Origin: Stenotrophomonas nitritireducens
GTDB taxonomy: Bacteria > Pseudomonadota > Gammaproteobacteria > Xanthomonadales > Xanthomonadaceae
Assembly (NCBI RefSeq): GCF_001700965.1
Contig: NZ_CP016756.1
Coordinates: 310,001-374,000 of the forward strand
Reading direction: 5' to 3'
DNA: 64,000 bases
Below are positions 42,409 through 51,985 of this stretch, piece by piece (the first letter of the stretch is position 1; every line of letters begins with the position of its first letter). The translations under genes were made by a program, and so were the position numbers. The notes below the pieces were generated by a model. The model saw nothing but the letters and a program-made list of their open reading frames with translations, had not been told where the DNA came from and did not search any database.

Positions 42409-43833
42409 ATGGCTGAACAATTCGACGTAGTCGTCATCGGTGCCGGCCCGGCCGGTTACCACGCGGCCATCCGCGCCGCACAGCTGGGCCTGAAGACCGC
42501 CTGCATCGATGCAGCGCTGGGCAAGGACGGCAAGCCTGCCCTGGGCGGCACCTGCCTGCGCGTGGGCTGCATCCCGTCCAAGGCGCTGCTGGACTCCTCG
42601 CGCCAGTACTGGAACATGGGCCACATCTTCGATCAGCACGGCATCAGCTTCAACGACGCCAAGATCGACGTGAGCAAGATGGTCGGCCGCAAGGACGCCA
42701 TCGTGAAGCAGTTCACCGGCGGCATCGCCCAGCTGTTCAAGGCCAACAAGGTTGCCACCTACTACGGCTTCGGCCAGCTGCAGGCCGGCAACGTGGTCAA
42801 GGTCAAGCAGCACGACGGTTCGGAAGTCGAGCTCAAGGGCACCAACGTCATCATCGCCGCCGGCTCCGATTCGATCGAGCTGCCGTTCGCCAAGTTTGAT
42901 GGCAACCTCATCGTCGACAATGTTGGCGCGCTGGACTTCACCGAAGTGCCCAAGCGCCTGGCCGTGATCGGCGCTGGCGTGATCGGCCTGGAACTGGGCA
43001 GCGTGTGGAAGCGCCTGGGTTCGGAAGTGGTGATCCTGGAAGCACTGCCGGAGTTCCTGGCCGTGGCCGATGCCGAAGTGGCCAAGGTTGCCGCCAAGGA
43101 ATTCAAGAAGCAGGGCCTGGACATCCGCCTCAACGCCAAGGTCTCCAAGACCGAGATCAAGGGCAACGAAGTCATCGTCAGCTTCACCGATGCCGAGGGC
43201 GACAAGACCCTGACCGTCGACAAGCTGCTGGTCGCCGTTGGCCGTCGCGCCGCCAGCAAGGGCCTGCTGGCCGAAGGCACCGGCGTGCAGCTCAATGAGC
43301 GTGGCCAGATCGTGGTCGACGACCATTGCCACACCGGCGTCGACGGCGTCTGGGCGGTGGGTGACTGCGTGCGCGGCCCGATGCTGGCCCATAAGGGCTT
43401 TGAAGAAGGCGTCGCCGTGGCCGAACTGATTGCTGGCCTGCCGGGCCACGTCAATTTCGACACCATTCCGTGGGTGATCTACACCGAGCCGGAACTGGCA
43501 TGGGTCGGCAAGACCGAAGCCCAGCTCAAGGCCGAAGGCATCCCGTACAAGGCCGGCAGCTTCCCGTTCGCCGCCAACGGCCGCGCCGTCGCCATGGTCG
43601 AGCCGGCTGGCTTCGTCAAGGTGCTGGCACACGCCGAAACCGACCGCGTGCTGGGCATGCACCTGGTTGGCGCCAATGTCTCCGAGCTGGTGCACGAAGG
43701 TGTACTGACCATGGAGTTCAGCGGCTCGTCCGATGACCTGGCCCGCATCTGCCACGCCCACCCGTCGCTGTCCGAGGCAGTACACGACGCGGCCATGGCG
43801 GTCAGCAAGCGCGCCATCCACAAGGCCAACTAA
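42409..43833 (+). CDS. lpdA: Dihydrolipoamide dehydrogenase (E3)
   Basis: 474 aa flavoprotein that reoxidises the lipoyl groups of E2. FAD-binding VVIGAGPAGYHAAIRAAQLG at the start, redox disulfide Cys49/Cys54 in GGTCLRVGCIPSKALL, NAD-binding VIGAGVIGLELGSVW, and the interface catalytic pair in CHAHPSLSEAVHDAA. AAGGA seven bases before the ATG. Ends in a strong terminator, so it closes the operon; it could also serve other lipoate complexes. Confidence 0.97.
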   Translation: MAEQFDVVVIGAGPAGYHAAIRAAQLGLKTACIDAALGKDGKPALGGTCLRVGCIPSKALLDSSRQYWNMGHIFDQHGISFNDAKIDVSKMVGRKDAIVKQFTGGIAQLFKANKVATYYGFGQLQAGNVVKVKQHDGSEVELKGTNVIIAAGSDSIELPFAKFDGNLIVDNVGALDFTEVPKRLAVIGAGVIGLELGSVWKRLGSEVVILEALPEFLAVADAEVAKVAAKEFKKQGLDIRLNAKVSKTEIKGNEVIVSFTDAEGDKTLTVDKLLVAVGRRAASKGLLAEGTGVQLNERGQIVVDDHCHTGVDGVWAVGDCVRGPMLAHKGFEEGVAVAELIAGLPGHVNFDTIPWVIYTEPELAWVGKTEAQLKAEGIPYKAGSFPFAANGRAVAMVEPAGFVKVLAHAETDRVLGMHLVGANVSELVHEGVLTMEFSGSSDDLARICHAHPSLSEAVHDAAMAVSKRAIHKAN

Positions 43834-43852
43834 GCTCCACGGCCTGTGACCT

Positions 43853-43886
43853 GAAGGCTCCGCTCCGGCGGAGCCTTCTTGCTTTT
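43853..43886 (+). terminator. Rho-independent terminator of sucAB-lpd
   Basis: Stem GAAGGCTCCGC / GCGGAGCCTTC with a TCCG loop, followed by TTGCTTTTG, 20 bp after the lpdA stop. Confidence 0.9.
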
Positions 43887-43958
43887 GTATTCCCCGGTCT
43901 GCGCGCCTGTTCAGCGGCCACAGAACGACCACCTCTTCCCATTCACCAGGAACAACAC

Positions 43959-44552
43959 ATGAAGTCCATCTGCGTCTACTGCGGCTCCAACCCCGGCGCC
44001 AAGCCCCTCTATGTCGAACGCGCCACCGAACTGGGCAAGCGCATCGCCAACGAAGGCCTGCGCCTGGTCTACGGCGGCGGCCGTACCGGCCTGATGGGCG
44101 CGGTGGCCGATGGCGTGCTGGCAGCCGGCGGCGAAGTCACCGGCGTGATCCCGCAGCACCTGGTGGACATGGAAGTGGCGCACAAGGGCGTTACTTCGCT
44201 GGAGATCGTCGGCTCGATGCATGAGCGCAAGTCGCGCATGTTCGACCTGTCCGATGCCTTCGTTGCCCTGCCCGGCGGCTTCGGCACCGCCGAGGAAATC
44301 TTCGAGATGCTGACATGGCGCCAGCTCGGCATCGGCCACAAGCCCTGTGCCTTCCTCGACATCGACGGCTTCTACCAGCCGCTGATCAACATGATCGACA
44401 CCATGGTCAGCGAGCGCTTCCTGCACCCGGAACAGCGCGAAGACCTGTGGTACGGCGACGACGCCACGCAGATGCTGGAATGGATGCGCAACTACTCGCC
44501 GGCCCAGGCCGACAAGTGGTTCGACGAGAAGAAGCGCAACGCACTGCGCTGA
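43959..44552 (+). CDS. LOG family protein (TIGR00730 nucleoside 5'-monophosphate phosphoribohydrolase)
   Basis: 197 aa, full family length. Motif PGGFGTAEEIFE (PGGxGTxxE) with SMHERK upstream marks the catalytic site; YCGSNPG and VYGGGRTGLMG form the Rossmann nucleotide-binding part. Relatives cleave AMP or cytokinin ribotides to base plus ribose-5-phosphate; older annotations call them lysine decarboxylases, which is wrong for this family. AGGA lies upstream of the ATG. Stands alone between a terminator and a repeat field. Confidence 0.92.
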   Translation: MKSICVYCGSNPGAKPLYVERATELGKRIANEGLRLVYGGGRTGLMGAVADGVLAAGGEVTGVIPQHLVDMEVAHKGVTSLEIVGSMHERKSRMFDLSDAFVALPGGFGTAEEIFEMLTWRQLGIGHKPCAFLDIDGFYQPLINMIDTMVSERFLHPEQREDLWYGDDATQMLEWMRNYSPAQADKWFDEKKRNALR

Positions 44553-44575
44553 GGCACCAGCGAGCCTTTGCCTTT

Positions 44576-44847
44576 GTAGGAGCGGCGTAAGCCGCGAGGC
44601 CGGCGCACTCGCCGCGTCGATGAAGCCGCAACTGCAACAGCCCACAGCACCCCTCCCCAACCCTCCCCTTTGCTACGCAAAAGGGAGGGAGTAGAAGCTG
44701 TAGGAGCGGCATAAGCGGCGAAGCTCGTACCCTGCACAGACCTCAGGGCTTTGAGGCAGGCAACAGCAACCACCACCCTGCATCGTGCAATTGCAGCTGA
44801 CGCGCGGCGGCAACAGTTCCAGCTTCGCGGCTAACGCCGCTCCCACA
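44576..44847. repeat. GTAGGAGCGGCGTAAGCCGCGA-family palindromes and a CCCTCCC hairpin
   Basis: Copies at 44576-44597 and 44700-44725 (direct, the second with GCATAAGCGG changes) and an inverse copy at 44821-44847, with a hairpin CCCTCCCCTTTGC..GCAAAAGGGAGGG at about 44660-44690 between them. The second and third copies form a doublet 95 bp apart. The whole gene-free stretch 44553-44864 is repeat DNA; no other feature is seen. Confidence 0.85.
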
Positions 44848-44864
44848 AGGAAAAAAGCCAGCGA

Positions 44865-47765
44865 TTACGCGCGCAGCAGGGTTTCTTCGCGTGGTGCCGG
44901 ATAACCAAGAAGATAGCCTTGGCCAAAATTGCAGCCCAGGTCCTTCAAGGTCTGCAGTTGGCGCTCGTCTTCGATGCCCTCGCCGATGGTTTCGATGCCC
45001 AGCGTACGCGCCAGTGACAGCACCCCTTCAACCAGGGCCAGCGTGCTGTTGCTGCCCTCGTCGTACAGGCCGGCCACAAAGCTGCGGTCCACTTTCAGTG
45101 CACTGATCGGGAAGCGGTGCAGGTAGGAAAGCGCCGAATAACCCGTGCCGAAATCATCCAACTGCACAACCACGCCGCGCTCACGCAGTTGATGCAGGGC
45201 GCGCAGCGTGCGCGGCTCATCCTCCAGCAACGCCATTTCGGTGATCTCCACGCGCAGGCGTTCCGGGTCGGCGCCGGCCGCATCCAGCATCCCCAGCAAA
45301 CGCGGGGCGAACTCGGCCGAACGGAAATGCCGCGGCGACACATTCACCGAGATATAGCCAACCGCCGAGGTCGCCATATCCGCCACCACCTGCTCATAGA
45401 TCTGCCAGTCCACCTGCTCGATCAGGCCACTCTCCTCGCCCAGTGACAGGAACTGCCCCGGCAGCAGCACGCCGCGCCGTTCGTGCCGCCAGCGCAGCAA
45501 TGCTTCGTGGCCAACCACCGTTCCATCCGCCAGTGACACGATGGGCTGGTAGTACGGCAGGAAATCGCACTTCTTGATCGCCCGGCGCAGGTCCGCTTCC
45601 AGCTCCAGGCTGCGCATGGCTTCATCGTGCATCGCGCCGTCGAACATCACGCAGCGGTCCTGGCCCTTGAGCTTGGCCCGATACATGGCCGCGTCGGCAT
45701 CGCGCAACAGATCCGCACCAGAGGTGTAGCGCGCATCCCACACGGCAATACCGATGCTTCCGGAAGGGAACAGCTCGCGCCCGTCCACCCACATCGGGGC
45801 TTCCAATGCCTTGAGCAGCCGCCGCCCCAGTTCCATCGCCGCGTTCGAACCACGTTCGCACGGCACCAGCAACGCAAATTCGTCACCGCCCAGGCGCGCA
45901 ACCACATCCTCGCCACGCACCAGGCCGACCAGCCGCCGCGCCACTTCCACCAGCATCTGGTCACCGGCCGCGTGGCCGATACTGTCGTTGACCCATTTGA
46001 AGCGGTCCAGGTCGAGAAACAGCAATGCAAAATGTGGGGCGATACCGAGCTCTGCGTTCTCGATGGCGCGTTCCAGGCGGTCCTGCAGGTGCAGGCGATT
46101 GGGAAGGCCGGTCAGCACGTCATGCATCGCCAGGTGGGTCAGGCGCTGCTCGGCGCGCATGCGCTCGCCAATCTGCCCCAGCAACTTCTGGTTGACCTCG
46201 CCCAGCTCGCGGGTACGCTCGCTCACGCGCAGCTCCAGCTCGGCATGGGCCTGCACAAGGCGCTGCTGGTCACGCTGGCGGGCCAGGCTGTTGCCGATGG
46301 TGCGGGCCACGAATACCAGCAGCCGCTGATCGTCCGCGGTGAAGACAACCTGTGGGTTGTAGCTCTGTACCGCGATGACGCCGACCACTTCGTCGTCGCT
46401 GAACAAGGGCACGCCCAGCCAGCATTGCGACTTTGCACCGAACTCCTGCAACGCCCCGGCCGCGATCAGCAGATCGATATCGGCGCGCGTCAGCAGCACC
46501 GGCTCGCGCCGCTGCAGCGCGTACTCGGTCAACCCATCACTGAAGGCACGCGAGGCGCGTTCGCGATTGAAGCGGTCAACCGAATAGACGAACTCGATGC
46601 CGCCCGCGTCCTCGGTCACCATTGCCACATAGAAATTGCTGGCGTCGAGCAAGCGGCCGATGATCTCGTGCACCTGCGCATAGAACTCGCCGGCTGCCTT
46701 GCCGCTCATCGCCAGTTCGGAGATGTTGAACAGCGCCGCCTGCAGCAGTTCCGCACGCCGGCGCTCGATGATCTCGCCCTGCAGATGGCCGTTGATGTGC
46801 TCCAGGTCCTGGGTGCGCTGCCACACCCGCTGTTCCAGCTGCGCGTGTGCCTGGTGCCGGTCCATTGCGGTAAGAATATGCTTGGCGACGAAATTCAGCA
46901 GCGCCCGCTCTTCCTCGCCATAGCAGGCATCGGCGACATAGCTCTGCACCACGATGGCACCGCAGACGCGGTTGTCGCGCCACATCGGCACGCCCAGCCA
47001 GTCGGTGCTTTCAACCCCTTCCACCACGTCGTACTCTTGCTCCAGGAACTTGAGCAGCTCGCGCGAAGGCCCACTCATCGCCCTGCCATTGCGCAGCACC
47101 GCGAAGGTCAGGCTGGCCGGCATTTCCTCGTAGCGGTAACTGCGGCCAGGATCGGGCCGGTAATTGTCCTGGGTGTCGACGAAATACAGGAACTTGAGGC
47201 TCTGCTGGTTCTCATCGCACTCCACCATGTAGCAGTTCTCGGCGTACATGAGCGAACCAAGAATGCGATGGAAGTGCGCCATCATCTCGGCCATCGCCAG
47301 GTCGGCGCCGGCCAGATCGGCGATCTCGAACAATGCCTTCTGCAATTGTTTGGAACGCTGCAGTTCTTCTATCTGCAATCGCTGTCGCATCAGCTCCATG
47401 GCCGAGCCGATCAGTACCCGCGCAGTGCCCTGCCAGGCTTCGCGGCGCACCATCGACATGCTTTCTTCACTGTCTATCAGCACCACGCACTCGGCACCGA
47501 GCTCGTGGTTCCAGGCCAGCGCATGCACCGTGGGCGGCAGATCAGCCGCTGTCCCGGCCAGGCATTCGCGCGCCAATCGGCACAAGCGCTCGCCTGGTTC
47601 CGGGTAACTGCAGCTGCCTTTGCCCAGCACGCTGTCGCGCCACGCCAGCGCAACACTGCTGGTGCGGGGCAACAAGCCCTGCAATGTCGCCAGCACCTTG
47701 GTGACCGGCGAAAACGTATCGGCGCGCGTGGAATCGGCCCGCGCCTCAAGCTCGCTATACGACAT
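44865..47765 (-). CDS. GAF-GAF-GGDEF-EAL cyclic-di-GMP signalling protein
   Basis: 966 aa, cytoplasmic, no TM helices. A degenerate sensor-like N-terminus (1-150), first GAF about 160-320 (LFEIADLAGADLAMAEMM), coiled coil, second GAF about 345-495 (LFNISELAMSGKAAGEFY), coiled coil, GGDEF domain with intact GGDEF at 626-630 and inhibitory site RGED at 617-620, then EAL with EALLRW at 754, SVNVSPRHF, DDFGTGYS, KVDRSF and ETIGEG. Both halves keep catalytic motifs, so it may synthesise or degrade c-di-GMP depending on GAF ligands. Single gene between repeats and the sigma factor promoter. Confidence 0.95.
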   Translation of the reverse strand: MSYSELEARADSTRADTFSPVTKVLATLQGLLPRTSSVALAWRDSVLGKGSCSYPEPGERLCRLARECLAGTAADLPPTVHALAWNHELGAECVVLIDSEESMSMVRREAWQGTARVLIGSAMELMRQRLQIEELQRSKQLQKALFEIADLAGADLAMAEMMAHFHRILGSLMYAENCYMVECDENQQSLKFLYFVDTQDNYRPDPGRSYRYEEMPASLTFAVLRNGRAMSGPSRELLKFLEQEYDVVEGVESTDWLGVPMWRDNRVCGAIVVQSYVADACYGEEERALLNFVAKHILTAMDRHQAHAQLEQRVWQRTQDLEHINGHLQGEIIERRRAELLQAALFNISELAMSGKAAGEFYAQVHEIIGRLLDASNFYVAMVTEDAGGIEFVYSVDRFNRERASRAFSDGLTEYALQRREPVLLTRADIDLLIAAGALQEFGAKSQCWLGVPLFSDDEVVGVIAVQSYNPQVVFTADDQRLLVFVARTIGNSLARQRDQQRLVQAHAELELRVSERTRELGEVNQKLLGQIGERMRAEQRLTHLAMHDVLTGLPNRLHLQDRLERAIENAELGIAPHFALLFLDLDRFKWVNDSIGHAAGDQMLVEVARRLVGLVRGEDVVARLGGDEFALLVPCERGSNAAMELGRRLLKALEAPMWVDGRELFPSGSIGIAVWDARYTSGADLLRDADAAMYRAKLKGQDRCVMFDGAMHDEAMRSLELEADLRRAIKKCDFLPYYQPIVSLADGTVVGHEALLRWRHERRGVLLPGQFLSLGEESGLIEQVDWQIYEQVVADMATSAVGYISVNVSPRHFRSAEFAPRLLGMLDAAGADPERLRVEITEMALLEDEPRTLRALHQLRERGVVVQLDDFGTGYSALSYLHRFPISALKVDRSFVAGLYDEGSNSTLALVEGVLSLARTLGIETIGEGIEDERQLQTLKDLGCNFGQGYLLGYPAPREETLLRA

Positions 47766-47946
47766 CTATCCGTTCTCTCTGGGTTCCGGTAACCCGGAAC
47801 TCCCCCCTGATCCCGAAGCATACCTTTCGCAGAGGTCAAGGGCAGTGGGTCGCAGAAAAAAGATTATTTTTCACAACTCTGAATAAGCGCCGCCTGCATG
47901 ATCGCCCCAGCTAGGCAGAATCCGACCCAGCCACTACGCTTGGCAG

Positions 47947-48504
47947 GTGGATACCGCTGTCCAGACCCCTACCGACGAAGTGTTGATGTTGGCGTATGCC
48001 GAGGGCGACAGCGATGCGTTCTCCGAGCTGTATGCCCGGCATCGGGCGCGCCTGTTCCATTACCTGCTGGGCCAGCTGCGCGACCGGCCGCTGGCCGAAG
48101 AGCTGTTCCAGGACGTCTGGCAGAAAATGATCAATGCCCGGACCGGCTGGAAGCCCGATGCGGCCTTCGCCACCTGGTTGTTCCGCATCGCCCACAACCG
48201 GCTCAACGACCATTGGCGCGCTGCTCGCCACCGGCCCGCGGCGCCGGCCGATGCCGACGAACGCACTGCCAGCCTGGCCGATACCTGCACCCCCGAATTA
48301 CTGGCGGACGAACACGCCCAGCGCCTGCAACTGCGCCAGGCCTTGGCCGAGCTGCCAGCCGAACAACAGGAAGTCGTGATCCTGCGACTGGAACAGGAAC
48401 TGAGCCTGGAGGAGATCGGGCAGATCACCGGCGTTGGCCGGGAAACCGTCAAGTCGCGGCTGCGCTATGCGATGGACAAGCTGCGCGCGAGGTTGAGCGA
48501 ATGA
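47947..48504 (+). CDS. ECF-type RNA polymerase sigma factor
   Basis: 185 aa, GTG start at 47947 (MDTAVQTPTDEVLMLAYAEG). Region 2 spans about 15-85 (FSELYARHRARLFHYLLGQL, AEELFQDVWQKMI), region 4 about 125-180 (LPAEQQEVVILRLEQELSLE, GVGRETVKSRLRYAMDKLR). No region 3, hence ECF size. The stop overlaps the start of the next gene (ATGA), the usual layout of sigma/anti-sigma pairs. Start context has no strong Shine-Dalgarno. Confidence 0.93.
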   Translation: MDTAVQTPTDEVLMLAYAEGDSDAFSELYARHRARLFHYLLGQLRDRPLAEELFQDVWQKMINARTGWKPDAAFATWLFRIAHNRLNDHWRAARHRPAAPADADERTASLADTCTPELLADEHAQRLQLRQALAELPAEQQEVVILRLEQELSLEEIGQITGVGRETVKSRLRYAMDKLRARLSE

Positions 48505-49583
48505 AGACCGCAGACATGCTGACCCCCGAAGAGCGCGAGCTGGCCCGCCTGCTGGGCCGCCCTGGCAGCGCCGCCGCTGCGCCCAGCGCCCAGCTCGACG
48601 CGCGGATCATCGCCCTGTCCAAGGCGCCACCGGCGCCGAGCACCACCGCCGCTGCCCAGCCCAACGACCAGGGCGCGGCCCAGGCTCACGCCAGCTCCCC
48701 CACTGCCTTGCCGCCGTCGGCGGCACGCGGGCGCGGCTGGGGCCGTCGTCGTGGCCTGGTGTCCTCACTGGCGGTGGCTGCATCGCTGGTGCTGGTGGTT
48801 GGCCTGGCCTGGCAGCTGCGGCCACTGGATGCGCCGCCGTCCGCGCCAGCCTCGGCCGAAGCCCCTGCACCCGTTGCTGCCGATGCTTCCTCGAGCGGCG
48901 CAGCGCCGGCGCAAAGCCCGGAACCTGCTGCCGCGCCCATGCTGGAGCAGCCGACCGACCCAGCCACCGCATCAGCGCCCGTCGCCGCCGCGCCGGCGAA
49001 GCAAGCAGCAGCCAAAGAACGGCAGGCAGCGACGTCTGAGCCTGCGCCTGCCCGTGCATCACGCAAGGCCGAAGCCAGCGTCGCCGAGTCCGCCGCCAGC
49101 ATGACGGCGGACGAGCCCGCCCCGCGCGCGTTCTCGGCAGCTCCTGCAAGCGCGCCTCCCGCGCCGCCGGCCCCACCGGCACCGGTAACCATGCCGGCGC
49201 CCATCGCGGCACCGGCTTACACCGAGCAGGCAAACAGCGCCGATGCCGCGCAGAACCAGCTCTATCGCAGCCAAAGCCCACCGGCACGCACGGCGCCACC
49301 GCGCCCAGCGTTCACCGGGCCCGCACCGATTCCGCATGCCGGCGCCAAGGCCGTCACAAAGGCAGCCGAAGCGCGGCGCCAGCGTGCCGCAGCCATCGCT
49401 GCAGACAGCACTGCAGACATCGAAGCCGATGCCATGCTGTCGCGACGCCAATGGCTCAAGCGCATCCGCGAGCGGCAGGAGGCCGGTGATATTCCCACCG
49501 CCAAGGCAAGCCTGCGCCGCTTTGCCCATGACTACCCGGAAGCACGCATTCCGCATGACCTCAGACCGCTGCTCGAGGATTGA
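48501..49583 (+). CDS. Probable anti-sigma factor, single-pass, Ala/Pro-rich
   Basis: 360 aa from ATG 48501. A short cytoplasmic N-terminus (LTPEERELARLLGRPG), an Ala/Pro-rich linker, one TM segment near residues 87-105 (GLVSSLAVAASLVLVVGLAW), then about 190 residues of Ala/Pro/Glu-rich periplasmic sequence and a conserved C-terminal module (WLKRIRERQEAGDIPTAKAS). No zinc HxxxCxxC anti-sigma motif is present. Role is inferred from TM topology and coupling with the sigma gene; a periplasmic sensor is the best guess. Confidence 0.72.
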   Translation: MKTADMLTPEERELARLLGRPGSAAAAPSAQLDARIIALSKAPPAPSTTAAAQPNDQGAAQAHASSPTALPPSAARGRGWGRRRGLVSSLAVAASLVLVVGLAWQLRPLDAPPSAPASAEAPAPVAADASSSGAAPAQSPEPAAAPMLEQPTDPATASAPVAAAPAKQAAAKERQAATSEPAPARASRKAEASVAESAASMTADEPAPRAFSAAPASAPPAPPAPPAPVTMPAPIAAPAYTEQANSADAAQNQLYRSQSPPARTAPPRPAFTGPAPIPHAGAKAVTKAAEARRQRAAAIAADSTADIEADAMLSRRQWLKRIRERQEAGDIPTAKASLRRFAHDYPEARIPHDLRPLLED

Positions 49584-49620
49584 GCCGCATCCGCTACCGC
49601 GTTGCAGTGCTGCCACTAGA

Positions 49621-50226
49621 ATGACAGCAATGCTCGACACCCTTGCCGCCCCCGCCAGCCACGAGCTGGACATCAAACACAGCCGCTTCCTCGCCAGGGC
49701 GGCGCCCATCAGTGGCGCCGACCAGGCAATGGCGTTCATCGCCTCGGTGTCGGTTACCGACGCCACCCACAACTGCTGGGCCTACCGGCACGGCAACGAA
49801 TACCGTTCCAGCGATGACGGCGAACCCGCAGGCACCGCCGGCCGTCCGATCCTGGCCGCCATCGATGGCCAAGGCTACGACCGCATCGCGGTGGTGGTGA
49901 CCCGCTGGTACGGCGGCATAAAGCTGGGCGCCGGCGGCCTGGTCCGTGCCTATGGCGGCACCGCAGCCGAATGCCTGCGGCTTGCCCAGCGCAGCCCGCT
50001 GGTGCCAATGACCGAGCGCATCCTGCAATGCGGCTTCGAGGACATGGGCATCGTGCACACCCTGCTGGGCAGCGCCGGTGCCGAGAAGCTTGAAGAACAA
50101 TTCCTGCCCGAAGGCCTGCGCCTGCATGTACGCCTGCCGGCAGACCAGATCGATGCGCTGGCATTGCGCCTGCGCGACGCCACCCGCGACCGCCTACGCC
50201 TGAGCGAACCTGTCGACCATGACTGA
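49621..50226 (+). CDS. yigZ: YigZ/IMPACT family protein
   Basis: 201 aa (198 if ATG 49630 is used; a TAGAAT box at 49617 would then make the message leaderless). N-terminal UPF0029/Impact domain with NCWAYRHGNEYRSSDDGEPAG and VTRWYGGIKLGAGGLVRAYG, C-terminal RRF/EF-G-like domain. Function in bacteria unknown; eukaryotic Impact regulates Gcn2. Overlaps the ABC exporter start by eight bases. Confidence 0.92.
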   Translation: MTAMLDTLAAPASHELDIKHSRFLARAAPISGADQAMAFIASVSVTDATHNCWAYRHGNEYRSSDDGEPAGTAGRPILAAIDGQGYDRIAVVVTRWYGGIKLGAGGLVRAYGGTAAECLRLAQRSPLVPMTERILQCGFEDMGIVHTLLGSAGAEKLEEQFLPEGLRLHVRLPADQIDALALRLRDATRDRLRLSEPVDHD

Positions 50227-51985
50227 TACCCCGTCCCCCGCACCGCGCAAGCTGCAGAAACTCGGCAGCCTGAAAACCCTGTGGCCGTTCGTCCGCCGCC
50301 ATGCCGGGCTGTTCAGCGCCTGGCTGGTCGCGCTGGCCATTTCTTCCACGGCGACGTTGAGCCTGCCGATGGCGGTTAAGCAGATGATCGACCACGGATT
50401 CTCCGGCGGTGGCGAGATCAACCGCGCCTTCATGCTGCTCTTCATCGTCGCGGTGGTGTTGGCCTTGGCCACCGCCGCGCGCTTCTTCTTTGTGTCCCTG
50501 CTGGGCGAAAAAGTGGTCGCGGACCTGCGCGCCAAGCTGTACACCCACCTGATCGGACTGGATGCCGGCTTCCACGACCGCACCCGAAGCGGTGAGCTGG
50601 TCTCGCGGCTCACCGCAGACAGTGAACTGCTGCGCAGCGTGATTGGTTCGACCATGTCGGTTGCCCTGCGCAGCAGCGTCACTGTAGTCGGCGCGATGGT
50701 GATGCTGTTCGTCACCAGCCCGCGGCTGGCGGTGTATTCGCTGATCGGCATTCCATTGGCCGTGCTACCGATCGTGCTCGGCGCGCGCCAGCTGCAGAAA
50801 ATCTCCCGCGCCAGCCAGGACCGTGTCGCCGATGCCAATGCCCTGGCTGCGGAAACCCTGGGCGCGGTACGTACGGTGCAGGCGCATGCGCGCGAGCCTT
50901 ACGAGCGCGGCCGCTTCGAGGCCGCGCTGGCGGTGTCAGTGGCCACCGCAAAACGCCGCATCCGCACCCAGTCCTTCGTCACTGCCATCGCCATCGTGCT
51001 GGTGTTCGGGGCGATCGTCGCGGTGTTGTGGTCCGGCGCGCATGACGTGGTGGATGGCCGCATGAGCGCCGGCACGCTGGGGCAGTTCGTGCTGTACGCC
51101 CTGATCGGCGGCGGCTCGGTGGGCGCCTTGGCCGAGGTATGGAACGAACTGCAGCGCGCTTCCGGCGGCATGGGCAGGATCGGCGAACTGCTGGCCGAAA
51201 CCCCGCAGATCACCTCGCCAGCGCAGCCGCATCCCTTGCCCACGCCCGTTCGCGGCGAAATCCGTTTCGAACATGTTTCCTTCCACTACCCGCAGCGCCC
51301 CGATCATCCGGCGCTGGATGATTTCAGCCTAACCGTGGCACCGGGCGAAACCGTGGCGTTGGTCGGGCCTTCCGGTGCCGGCAAAAGCACGGTGCTGTCA
51401 TTGCTGCTGCGTTTCCATGACCCCGATGCAGGCAGCCTACGGCTCGATGGCATCGACCTGCGCGAACTGGACCCGGCGCAGCTGCGCCAGAGCATCGCCC
51501 TGGTGCCACAGCAACCGGCCCTGTTTGCCGCCAGCGCCGCCGACAACATCCGCTATGGCCGTCTGGAAGCCAGCGACGAGGAAGTGCGCGCAGCTGCCCG
51601 TTCGGCCGAAGCCGACGACTTCCTGATGCAGCTGCCCGAGGGCTATGACAGTGACCTGGGCGAGCGCGGTGCACGCCTCTCTGGCGGCCAGCAGCAGCGC
51701 GTGGCCATTGCCCGCGCTCTGCTCAAGGATGCACCGGTACTGTTGCTGGACGAAGCTACCAGCGCGCTCGATGCGCAGAGCGAACGCGCCGTGCAGCAGG
51801 CACTGGAACGCTTGATGGCGGGCCGCACCACGCTGGTCATCGCGCATCGCCTGGCGACCGTGCTCAAGGCCGACCGTATCGTCGTGATGGACCACGGCCG
51901 CATCGTCGCCCAAGGCACCCACGCCGAACTGCTGGCACAGGATGGCCTCTACGCCGAGTTGGCGCGCCTGCAGTTCATTGACTGA
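50219..51985 (+). CDS. ABC transporter, fused permease/ATPase (MsbA/BmrA-like half transporter)
   Basis: 588 aa. Six TM helices in residues about 30-320, then the nucleotide-binding domain: Walker A GPSGAGKS (383-390), signature LSGGQQQRVAIARALL, Walker B VLLLDEATSALD and H-loop VIAHRLATV. Works as a homodimer exporting lipid or drugs; similar proteins in Xanthomonadales are annotated as lipid A/multidrug exporters. Starts within the yigZ end, hence co-translated. Substrate is undetermined. Confidence 0.93.
   Translation: MTDTPSPAPRKLQKLGSLKTLWPFVRRHAGLFSAWLVALAISSTATLSLPMAVKQMIDHGFSGGGEINRAFMLLFIVAVVLALATAARFFFVSLLGEKVVADLRAKLYTHLIGLDAGFHDRTRSGELVSRLTADSELLRSVIGSTMSVALRSSVTVVGAMVMLFVTSPRLAVYSLIGIPLAVLPIVLGARQLQKISRASQDRVADANALAAETLGAVRTVQAHAREPYERGRFEAALAVSVATAKRRIRTQSFVTAIAIVLVFGAIVAVLWSGAHDVVDGRMSAGTLGQFVLYALIGGGSVGALAEVWNELQRASGGMGRIGELLAETPQITSPAQPHPLPTPVRGEIRFEHVSFHYPQRPDHPALDDFSLTVAPGETVALVGPSGAGKSTVLSLLLRFHDPDAGSLRLDGIDLRELDPAQLRQSIALVPQQPALFAASAADNIRYGRLEASDEEVRAAARSAEADDFLMQLPEGYDSDLGERGARLSGGQQQRVAIARALLKDAPVLLLDEATSALDAQSERAVQQALERLMAGRTTLVIAHRLATVLKADRIVVMDHGRIVAQGTHAELLAQDGLYAELARLQFID

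Noticed and set aside
43959..44552. Lysine decarboxylase
   Set aside because: PGGxGTxxE marks the LOG phosphoribohydrolase family; PLP-decarboxylase motifs are absent.
47898..48500. Upstream extension of the anti-sigma frame
   Set aside because: Lies in another frame over the sigma factor gene; the coupled ATG at 48501 fits better.
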